64,000 bases of DNA, taken from Cymodocea nodosa (taxonomy: Eukaryota; Streptophyta; Magnoliopsida; Alismatales; Cymodoceaceae). Positions 54,744 to 64,000 of this stretch are shown piece after piece (position 1 is the stretch's first letter; every line of letters begins with the position of its first letter). The notes beneath the pieces are model-generated. The model was not told the origin of the DNA and made no database searches. It was given only the letters and a program-made list of their open reading frames with translations. The translations under genes and the position numbers were made by a program. Location of the stretch: the NCBI GenBank assembly GCA_036874045.1, contig CM072336.1, forward strand, positions 7,592,501 through 7,656,500. The letters run 5' to 3'.

Positions 54744-57700
54744 AAATATTTGTGTACATTAAGAAATGATAAAAATTTTAAGGTGTTTGTGTAAAAATAA
54801 AAAAATATATGTATTATTTAATAATTTTTAAAATATTTAATAATAAATAAAATTATTATTAAATTGAAAAATAATATTTTAAATAATATAATATATATTA
54901 ATAATGTATTAAATATCAATGCAACATGTCAAATAACTTATATACAATACACAAATATGAAATAACTTATCAACACAAGTATAATTCATTGTAAGTAATC
55001 TTCAACAAAATAAAACATACTATTCTTTTTTTTTCCATACAAAATACATAATTTGTTATTGTTTCTTATCAATTATTCTTTTTCTTTATTCTACACTTAT
55101 AATATAACATATAACATATGTTTTCTTCTTCAACAATGTTACTAATATGTTCATCGAGCATATCAACATTTTATTCAACTAATTTATCTACTAGATCTTT
55201 AAATAAATCTTCTTGATTTACTATTCTAATGAAATTATGGAAAAGAAAAGATACTAAAACAATCTTAACTTGTATCTAAAATAGATATAACATATAACCT
55301 TATAAAATTACAAAATAATACTTGATCACTTCAAATGCATGTTAAATTACATTTCTCAATTATAAATATCTATAATTGAAATTCTCTACTACGTTATTTA
55401 GAACTAGATCTAATTATATTATGATAAATGACATCAAACACCTAAAAATGAAGAAATAAATTCTAGATAATTTGAAAATTTTGCATCTACCAAATAATAC
55501 TTACCTACATAATATACACAACATTTAGCACTTTAAAGAATTTAATATTAATTTAAAAAAAAATATAAACTAAAGTAATGTCATACCAAGTGAGACTTGA
55601 AATTCATGTGGTCAAAAAGTAACATCTTATAATATCCTAGTATTTACAAATGATCATTTGCATCTTACAATAACATATGTGATTTACATGTCAAAATTAT
55701 AATATACTAATATATTTTATGTTAAAACTCTTTTTCTATTTATGTGTCTAGCATTTTCTTGTTTATAAATTATAACATTGACATGTGTCTCATCGATAGT
55801 ACTAATACAATCTTAAATTGAAAGATATTAGAATATCAATAAAACAATGTCAAATTTATAATTCACATTTTATCTTAAAATATGAGAAGACATTTGAATC
55901 ATTTCAAATTATACTTGATGTTGATGATGAAGGTTTTACTATAAATATATCATGTAATCTAATAATAACATTTACAATCACATTGAAATATGTGCTAACT
56001 ATCGAAGCAAATTAATGAAAACACTTAATTGTAATCTTATATCTTTAGTTTTGATCGATTTTAATAAGAAAAATTGTCAATTTCTCCTTAATACTTATAC
56101 TTTAACTATCTTGTATTACTCTTTCTCTTCTAAGCAAATCACATAATTGCATAGATACATGTTAACTCATGTGATATATTTTATGATAATTATATATTTG
56201 ATAAGGTATTGATGAATCTAACAATCTCATAATCTAAATTTGTCCTTCTCTATTATATATTTGTTTTGTTGTTTGAGGAATAACATCTATAATAGAATAT
56301 GCATCAATTCCACACATTTGTACAATTAACTATAAAAGCCTACATCATCTTTATCATCGCCTTTCTAATTGTCCTTGCAAATTTTTGCAATTGTTGGCCA
56401 TATGAAAATCAACTACCTGCACAACTAAAAGACAAACATATAATATAATAACCTATTAAAACACTTCAACCATTCACAAACACATAGAGAATAACAATAG
56501 AAACATTCAACAATAGAAATAACATTCTATAAAATTCAACATGAATATTCTACTTTCATGTAACTAAGAAACATTCAACAATGAAATAACATGAGTTCCA
56601 AAACAAGGGAAATAACATAACAATAGAAATAGCATGAGTTTCATAACATTCATGACTTCAACACAAAACATAAATTCATTTATTCTCAAAATTGTAGCAT
56701 AACCACTTCACTCGATATTCATCTCTTTAGAGATAAATAAATTGCTCTTTTCATTCCATTCTCTATCAAGTTTAACTTCCATTAGTCTCTCTTCCTCGAT
56801 AAGACCAACTATTTTCGTCAAATGGGGAACAAACACATTCTTTTGTTTCTCTTCTTAGTTCAAACTTTTGATATATCTCGTCATCTTGTTGCACAAACTT
56901 CTGAACAATATTACTTATTTCATTCATTGATTTAGCAATAGATTAAGAATATTCAGCATAAGGTTGAGATCTTTTCTTTAACTTTCTAAATATATGTTTT
57001 GTAGTAAAAATGTTAGGGCTACCTTCGCCCTCTTCAACATTAAGAAATAGTAGAGGAACCTGAGTACTAAAAATAGGAAAGGTGTCTTAAGGTTCTAAGG
57101 GTTCCACATCTTGTGTGCATTATACATTTTGGAAAACTTGACTATGGACTCTAGTAGTCATATTCTCATCAAACACTATATACAAGTCATCATAGATTGT
57201 ATATAGTTTTCTTAAGCATGATTTACATTCTGAATGTTACTACAAAAAAAAACATATAAATAAAGTAGTATTATTTAGAAGTTCACTTACAAATGTGTTC
57301 CACAAAATAAAATAAAATATTCACCTACCTACACAAATTCATCACATATTTCCTTTGGTATGTCAGTATGGCCATGAATATAGTCTCACCCCCATCTATT
57401 TTGCTTTGAAATTTTTGTATAATTTTTATAAATTGTCCTTCAAGTTTTCATTCTACTTTCAACATTTTTTTTCTCAACATTTGCATTGTCTTATTATTGT
57501 ACTCCACAATCACTTTAGTCCATGTATGTAATCTAATCTTTCCATCTTATTGTTTCGCATTCTTTTCTCTTATTTCTAATACTAAAATACCTAAAAAAAA
57601 TTTATCATGTCTAGTACTCTAGTTCATGTATTTCTTTCTCTCAGAAGTCATATTCTTATAATATAAAACATGCCCAACATCCAAAAGACAATGACAACAT
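54744..57700 (-). pseudogene. PIF/Harbinger-type transposon remnant, minus strand
   Basis: Minus-strand reading near 55690-55870 gives DCISTIDETHVNVIIY and RxINRKR, decayed versions of the DDE blocks of PIF/Harbinger transposases (GALDGTH and RNRKG). A helix-rich block lies at about 56040-56140. Upstream on the minus strand (about 57340-57570) the reading LYKNFKAK-MGVRLYSW resembles the Myb/SANT-like partner protein. The end at 54744-54760 (aaatatttgtgtacatt) matches, inverted, the right terminus of the neighbouring copy. Stops are frequent. Confidence 0.55.
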
Positions 57701-57900
57701 TCACCAATATATATTAAAAAAAATGTGAACTACTTGCCTAGCATTCACCCTTTGATGCTATGCAACTTAGGTGGTTAAGATATCATATTGAAAAAATGTA
57801 AACTACTATCTGTTTGAACATTTTATAGTGATGTAATAATTGGTAGTTAGACTTTGTTACTGGTTGTTAATTACATTAAGACATTATTGTTATTATTGAG
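57701..57900. other. Junction between the two inverted transposon remnants
   Basis: AT-rich; matches neither arm clearly. It may contain the degraded inner ends of both elements. Confidence 0.3.
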
Positions 57901-59754
57901 TACTTACATTCTTTACTTTATTAACTTCATTAATCAATTGCACACTCTACTTTTATTGTTTGGTACTTGCATTTGGTTGATTTTTGATATATTCTATGTC
58001 ATTGTTCTTTTACATGTAGTTATTCTCTATATGGACAACTACGATGAAAGTTCATAACAATGATTATAAAAACGAAGACAAAGATAGATATGCAACATAA
58101 TTACTCAAGTGTGTAGAGTAATTGCATATAATATTACATAGATCCAAAATCACCTGATTCAATGAATATATAATAAAGAGGGAGAACGATATACCAAGAC
58201 ATTATTAGATTCATCAGTATCTCACCAATCATATAACTATTGAAAAATATATCACATGAGTCAAACTATTTTTATACAATTTTGTGATTTGCTTAAAAGA
58301 GAAAGAGTTATACAAGATAATTGGAGTATAAGTGTAAAAGAGAAATTGACAATTTTTCTTATTACAATTGATCAAAACCAATGATATAAGGTAACTACTA
58401 AGTATTTTGAAAGATCTACTTAGACAATTAGTACATATTTCAATGAGGTTGTCAATGCTATTATGCTAAGCATTTATCATCAACATCAAGTAGTATTCAT
58501 AATGATCCAAACGTCTACCTATATTTTAAGATAAAATGTGAATGTTATTATGTTGTTCTTATATTTCAATCAATGTATTTGCATAGTTGTTTGACAATGC
58601 ATTTTTTACATGTTCTTAATATAAGATTGTATTGACACTATTGACGACACACATGTCAATGTCATAATTTATAGATAATAAACTGCTAGATACAAAAATA
58701 GGAAAGGAGAACTAACATAAAATGCATTAACTTGTAAATTTAACATAAAAATCATATATGTAATTGTTAATGAGAATGATCAACTACAAATGCAAGGATA
58801 TTACAAGATACAACTTTTCATCTACATGGGCTTGAAGTATCACCTAATATGACATTACTTTCATTCACATTATTTGTTTACATAAATATAAATTATAGAA
58901 AGTTTTAAATGGTATATATATTGTGTAACTATTATCTATTAAATGTAAAATTCTTAATCATCTAAAATTCATTACTCCATTTCAAAGTGTGCGATATCAT
59001 CTATTAAAATATGATTAGAATCAAATTCTAACTAATGCAATAGAGAATTTCAATTATAAGCATTCTCAATTGAAAAATGTTATAGAATGTATATTTAGAG
59101 TAATCAAACATCGATTTATAATTTTACGAAGTTAAATGTCATATCCATTTGAGACACAAGTTAAAATTATTTTAACATATTTCTTTGTCCACAATTTCAT
59201 TAAAATAGCAAAACAAAAAGACTTACTTGAAAATTTAGTAGATGAATTATGAGAAAAAAATGTATTGCATGAGGAAACTATTAAAAATGTTGAAGAAGAT
59301 AATGTATATTGTTCTAATAATTCGAGCGTGAAACAAAGAAAAATAACAGCAAATGTAATGTATGAAAAAATTATGTATTTCATGTGGAAGAGAGATAATA
59401 TGTAAAAAAATATATTCAATGTAGTTGTAATAAATTTTACTTTTGATAAAAAAGTTATTTTATATGTCTATTTTGTATAATTATTTTAAGTTAATACACC
59501 AAAAAAATTAAAAATTCTTAATATGTATTTTAATATTTGATAAAAATAAATTTAAATATTTTAAAATTCTTTCTTGTCATTTATTATCATTTCCTAACAT
59601 ACACAAACACATTAATTTTCTTATCATTTCTTAGTATGTACAAACAACATTTTATTTTTATCATTTCCTACTATTTCTTATTCTTTCCATCTCACACCAT
59701 TTACTACATCTCATATTGTTTCATTTCTCATTAGAAAATGTACACAAATAGGCC
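57901..59754 (+). pseudogene. PIF/Harbinger-type transposon remnant, plus strand
   Basis: Plus-strand reading around 58270-58500 gives FCDLLKRERVIQDNWSISVK, the N-terminal block, followed by EKLTIFLITIDQN. The catalytic region near 58620-58720 reads DCIDTIDDTHVNVIIYR, then RYKNRKGEL (expected GALDGTH and YRNRKG). The right terminus ends ...ACACAAATAGGCC followed by TTA, as expected for PIF/Harbinger ends (GGCC- with TTA target duplication). It is an inverted counterpart of 54744-57700 over roughly 1.3 kb. Multiple stops show it is dead. Confidence 0.6.
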
Positions 59755-60055
59755 TTAAGTAGCGAGTTTTATTACTTCATCAATATTACCAAATTAGATT
59801 TTAAAATGATATTCAGATAATTATAAACAAAACATAAACTAACTTTTATATGTAGTCTATATATATTATAAAAATAGAGTGAATTAGTGCAAATGTAAAT
59901 ATTAACTAAGAGTCAAAATACTTAAAATTCAAATGAGAATAAAACATGATAACAAAATACACATTTTTGGAATATTATTTACCATTAAAAAAGCCAATCA
60001 ACGATTATACTACGAAAGTCACAATTTAATGACTAAAGTCATGAAAACACAAATG
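59755..60055. repeat. Direct repeat, left copy (about 270 bp)
   Basis: Shares long runs with 63705-64000 in the same orientation, for example 'aaacataaactaactttta', 'tctatatatattataaaaa', 'gataacaaaatacacattt' and 'tcaacgattatact'. It begins directly at the end of the PIF/Harbinger copy. Type unknown. Confidence 0.75.
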
Positions 60056-60340
60056 CCTTGATTGACTTTAAAGATTTTTAATTTTTGAAAAAAAAAAAAG
60101 AAGTATGTAGAATGTATACTAAATATAATCAATCCGGCATGTAAGTATTTTTAACCGGATCTTTCTTTTAACTGATTACAGATCCAAGAAAAATCCAACA
60201 TTATGTACGGTATTTTTAAGGTTTTCTTGCAAGAAACATTTTACTTGTTATTGCGTATCGACTTTTCTCACAAATTAATTTAAAAGTAATATTTGTTTAA
60301 ACATTTTTATAAGTTGATTTACACTATCTATTATGTACGA

Positions 60341-60375
60341 TATCTATCTATCTATATAGATATATATATATATAT

Positions 60376-60421
<46 letters not shown>

Positions 60422-60475
60422 ATATATATATATATATCTATATAGATATATATATATATATAGATATATATATAG

Positions 60476-60509
<34 letters not shown>

Positions 60510-60510
60510 T
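60341..60510. repeat. (TA)n / GATA microsatellite
   Basis: Long run of TA with interspersed 'gatatatata' and 'tatctatc' units, self-complementary over most of its length. Such runs vary in length and are hard to assemble, so the length here may be unreliable. Confidence 0.9.
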
Positions 60511-62287
60511 CATTTATATTTATATTTATGTCTGTATTTATTTATTTTAGAATAAAAAGCATATATTAAAGTGGGCTCCTAGGCAACTAGGCACTTGGAT
60601 CTTTATTGGATCGATTGCTTCTTAAATGTTCGGTCCATATAAAACAACAGATAAAATTATGTAATCATACATTTACTGTAGCATTTATAGCTGTAGGTTG
60701 ACCAATCTCAAGCAATCACGTGACACACAAGCGGCAGACTTGTGAAATACTTCAACTAACATCCATGCAAAATTCATATTATGGTAACCACAAAAAATTT
60801 ATCCCTATCTAATCAAAAAATTATGAATAATCAGAATATCTAGTGATTTCTGAAAGTTGTTGATAATCCTATTTCCCGAACACTACAAATTTGTTGATTC
60901 CCTCTTAAATACTCATGGCTTGAATCACTCTTGGTAGCATAAGTGATATTACCTCAAATTCGAAGAAATTTGACCAAGTTGAAAACGGCGCAGCATCACC
61001 ATTCAACTATTATCAAAAAAGGGCACTTCAAGCCAAGTCATCTGGTGAAATAAATCCTATAAAGTGAATACCAGCTGGTAGCTAGTTTAGTTTCCGTTCC
61101 ATAAACCCAAAGATTTCAACTTTCTGCCAACAAATAATCTTTCAACGCCCTTCAAACAAGATTGGAGAAATAATAGACATTGAACTAGCAAATGCAAAAG
61201 AAATTATAGACTCGGTTACTAATAGATATGTAAATTTCCTACTTTATTGGTGACAAGCTCCTTGGAGATTTCAGGTAAGCATTTTAATGAGGGTTGAATA
61301 AATTATGAGAATAATTAACAGTCACTTATAAAACCATACAAGAAAAACCATACCTGATTTGAAGCATTCTGATAACAGAACCAACCCAGCAAAGTTCTCT
61401 TCAAGATATATCCAATCATACTAAACCATTACAGAATACACAATAAAATCATGCATGAGAAATAAGAAATACAACTGCAACAACATCAATCAATCGATCA
61501 ATCAATATTTTAATCTCACCGTGTGGATAAGAGTTGAACGCATGAATGCTTGTATACATATTACTATCTATTAATAAATCTTCAGTCAAATTGTATAGTT
61601 TTAAATCTTTTTCATTATTTATAAGCATGCAATTTTTTTATCTTCTGTCTCTTTTAGTTTCATACACATTAACTCTCCTTATAATTACATCCTAGACCTC
61701 ATATGGATATGACTAACCATCTAATTAAAACACTTTTCCTATTGTCATCCTAAATCGCTACAAATGTTTAAGTGCAAGAAATATGAAATTTTGGTAACCG
61801 TATGGTGTCATCGTACATAGAGGTGCTGTTTTCTATCTAATAATTCCAACTTATTGGCTACTAATTTGATGGCTTACATCATGCAGTAAGAAAAACCACA
61901 TGAGCCATGCAACAAACTCTTCTCGTTCGTAGTCCCAACAATTCCAAATGAGCCGTTTACAGCAATGCAATCCAAGACATACATTGCTAATATATAGTTC
62001 ATCCAACAGAAAAACGTCTAATGAAAACACTTGCTATCTACAAGAACTGGCTGACTGCTACGAGTGTAATACAACAAACAAAGAACTTTCTTAACCGTGC
62101 TTAAGAAATTGTGAATATCCAGACAACAATGATAAATCACTAGGCAATTTCAACAACGAATCATATAAGTTTTTTGCACAGAAATTATTGGTATCAGTTA
62201 TTTCTGAAGGGAAGTACATGAACATGACTTCTAAGCTTCAAAAATTTCATAAAACAAGATAAAGACAAACTGAACACATATTTCAAC
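60511..62287. other. Region downstream of the basic-protein gene
   Basis: No second gene recognised. Part of it may be 3' UTR. A possible exon-like block at about 61352-61432 on the minus strand ends CAG|GTATGG; without transcripts it cannot be supported. Confidence 0.3.
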
Positions 62288-63157
62288 CTAACCTTTCTTC
62301 AGAGGCTTTCCACCACGCTTCTTCCCAAGCATCATATTTGGTTGTTTTGTGGTCTTCTTTCCTTTACCAATAATCTTCCCCTCCATTGTTTCCTTCTTCT
62401 TATTCTTCTTTGGGATAGGTTTCAATGCTGCAATTCTGAGTGTCTCTGGCAATGCCTCTATTGCTGCCTTTCTCAACCTCAACAGTCCCATCTCCTTTTC
62501 CTGTCGTTCTCTGTCCCACCTCAGCAACAGTCTACTATACTCCTTTGCTAACCTTTTCCCATCCACCACTGTCAGTCTATAACTTGGCAAAGCCTTTGGA
62601 TCCATGTAGCCCAATTCAATCAAGCTCATCCCTTCTAGCCCCATCAAAGTTGGTCCCACTTCTGGATCCGTTTTCCCCATCTCTGCCCTTGAGTTCTGGA
62701 TTTCAATGTCTCTCTTCCTCAACTTGCTTACAAGCCCCAACTTCTCCCTTTCTGCTTCACGGCGTCGGAGATGAGCATTGAGACGGAGAATGATGGGCCG
62801 AGTCTTGCCAAGAGGAGGACCTCTTATGCCCCTGCGTGGATCTTCACCACCCTTACCTTTCTTCTTCTGGGTAAAAGATTTCTTCTTCAAAGCTTGTAGA
62901 GCTTTCAAGCGGGCCTTTCCCTTTGGAGTGCCACTTACAGGAAAGCTTTGAACTATCTGTGGTAATGGTGGAAGCAACGAACGTGGTGGAGTTAAGACTC
63001 GAATGAATGGGGAAACTGAGGTGGTCTGTGCTGGGGATAGTGTTGTTCTAGTGGTAGCAGAAACCAAGGACTTCATCATGGAAATCCAAAACATTGTTGC
63101 TTGCCTTTGGTTCCCGTTGCTATGTACTACTTGATTTTTCACAAAACTTGAGATCAA
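62288..63157 (-). CDS. Very basic protein of unknown function, possible organelle presequence
   Basis: A 289-codon frame without introns, ending KPLKKG-TAG. No family is recognised. Three start candidates are in frame: 63157, 63094 (MFWISMMKSL) and 63079/63076 (MMKSL). The later ones give an N-terminus rich in Ser, Thr and Arg with no acidic residues, followed by Pro/Leu-rich sequence, as in mitochondrial presequences, so I prefer 63094 or 63079. Residues 78-110 are Lys/Gly-rich. Residues about 125-150 (LRRREAEREKLGLVSKLRKR) are likely helical. A middle block (LEGMSLIELGYMDPKALPSYR) looks globular. The tail is Lys/Gly-rich. The basic character would suit an RNA-binding or ribosome-associated role, but that is a guess. 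It is an ordinary codon-rich gene in a GC-richer island. Confidence 0.7.
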   Translation of the reverse strand: MISSFVKNQVVHSNGNQRQATMFWISMMKSLVSATTRTTLSPAQTTSVSPFIRVLTPPRSLLPPLPQIVQSFPVSGTPKGKARLKALQALKKKSFTQKKKGKGGEDPRRGIRGPPLGKTRPIILRLNAHLRRREAEREKLGLVSKLRKRDIEIQNSRAEMGKTDPEVGPTLMGLEGMSLIELGYMDPKALPSYRLTVVDGKRLAKEYSRLLLRWDRERQEKEMGLLRLRKAAIEALPETLRIAALKPIPKKNKKKETMEGKIIGKGKKTTKQPNMMLGKKRGGKPLKKG

Positions 63158-63704
63158 GAAAGAGGCAAAAGATAGAACTCTTTATATAAGAAGGCCTGAT
63201 GATGAACATGCAAAGAAAGACAACAAGGTCATTTCAGCATAAAAGAAAATAAAATGCACTATAAATGATGCCATGCAGTGTATGGTAAACAAAGATTGAA
63301 CAAAATAGTGAAGAAAGAACAAACATGCAGAGCACAAAACACTCAGATTAAAAATGAATGGAGAAGGAAACATATAAAAAGACTGTGGTTATGTGCTCCT
63401 AATTATATTGTTTGATGATTTGGTTTCTACCAATGCATAACAAGAAGATATGTGCGAATGTTGCGGCTTGGGATTTACTTTACCACAATTTTTTGGAAAA
63501 TATAACCCATTATAATTACTTAGATCGTATTGAACCAGTGCCGACGTAGATATAATGCCACATGATCGTGCCCTTCAATTTTGCTACATATCTTTCTATT
63601 TTTCTTTCGTTGTTTCCTCTATTTCTTGCCTTTTTCCTCTATTTTGTTAGTTTCTGTCCAAAGCCAGACACGTTGTGCAGGATCCCCAATAAACTGTAGT
63701 CTTT
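63158..63704. other. Upstream region of the basic-protein gene
   Basis: Likely promoter and 5' UTR on the minus strand. 'ctctttatataagaagg' at 63178-63194 contains TATATAA, but it reads TTATATAAAGAG on the minus strand, a usable TATA box about 25-30 bases upstream of the first ATG. If it is the TATA box, the first ATG would be very near the transcript start, which favours the later ATGs. Confidence 0.4.
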
Positions 63705-64000
63705 AAGTAGCAATCTAGACGAGTTGTATAACTTTATCAATATTACTAAATTAGATTCTAAAATGATACTCAGATATTTATAAAAAAACATAAACTAACT
63801 TTTATATGCAGTCTATATATATTATAAAAATAGAGTGAATTAATGCAAGTGTAAATATTAACTGAGTCAAAATACTTAAAATTCAAAAGAGAATTAAACA
63901 TGATAACAAAATACACATTTTCGGATTATTATTTACCATTAAAAAAGGCAATCAACGATTATACTCCAAAATTTATATAATTTAATGACTATAAGTTATG
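63705..64000. repeat. Direct repeat, right copy (runs to the window edge)
   Basis: Same orientation as 59755-60055. Small indels and scattered substitutions separate the copies. It may continue past the window. Confidence 0.75.

Noticed and set aside
59132-59419. Minus-strand 95-codon hydrophobic frame
   Set aside because: It is antisense to the plus-strand PIF/Harbinger remnant and matches no family.
60341-60510. Possible hairpin or origin-like AT palindrome
   Set aside because: A plain (TA)n microsatellite explains it, and its exact length may be an assembly artefact.
61352-61432. Exon-like block with a donor site downstream of the basic-protein gene
   Set aside because: One donor-like GT and a short open reading are not enough; no acceptor or protein match supports it.

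Overview
This is a plant nuclear window: AT-rich and retrotransposon-dense, with spliced genes whose introns are full of old transposons. The one well-identified host gene is the mitochondrial FAD-dependent glycerol-3-phosphate dehydrogenase (SDP6/FAD-GPDH family). It lies on the minus strand in six exons between 33311 and 52773. Its GC-rich first exon in AT-rich surroundings, and its very large TE-filled introns, would suit a non-grass monocot; that placement is an inference only.

Positions 1-27155 are almost entirely Ty3/gypsy elements of the Athila type. A plus-strand element enters from the left and ends in its 3' LTR (1612-3450). After a 1.2 kb island, a minus-strand element occupies 4634-27150. 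Its two long-form LTRs (4634-6877 and 24964-27150) are flanked by an exact 5-bp target duplication, CTTCC. A second, shorter minus-strand element (11743-19595, short-form LTRs) has inserted into it near the start of its third ORF. Without this insertion the outer element is about 14.7 kb; the inner one is 7.85 kb. Both have a tRNA-Asp primer binding site, and both begin coding almost directly at the gag zinc knuckle, so they share the same loss of the capsid part of gag. The outer element keeps protease, RT, RNase H and integrase, all broken. The inner one has lost protease, RT and RNase H through an in-frame deletion that leaves a 431-codon Gag-integrase fusion. Both carry an acidic third ORF downstream of pol with two motifs resembling SUMO-interacting motifs.

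Positions 27156-33310 hold a degraded long-LTR-like repeat region with two tandem arrays (about 80 bp and 158 bp periods), then anonymous AT-rich DNA. The glycerol-3-phosphate dehydrogenase gene follows. Its six exons join in phase to 625 codons with both family signatures intact. Introns 2 and 4 are 7.3 and 8.0 kb and contain RTE-type LINE remnants, L1-type LINE fragments, a complete but dead Ty1/copia element (44015-48469, target duplication ATCTA) and small copia or TRIM-like LTR remnants.

To the right, 52900-60300 is AT-rich and holds two decayed PIF/Harbinger transposase regions in inverted orientation. A long (TA)n microsatellite follows. The last gene (62288-63157, minus) encodes a very basic protein of unknown function with a possible organelle presequence; it lies between two directly repeated copies of a roughly 270-bp sequence (59755 and 63705). 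No RNA genes were recognised.
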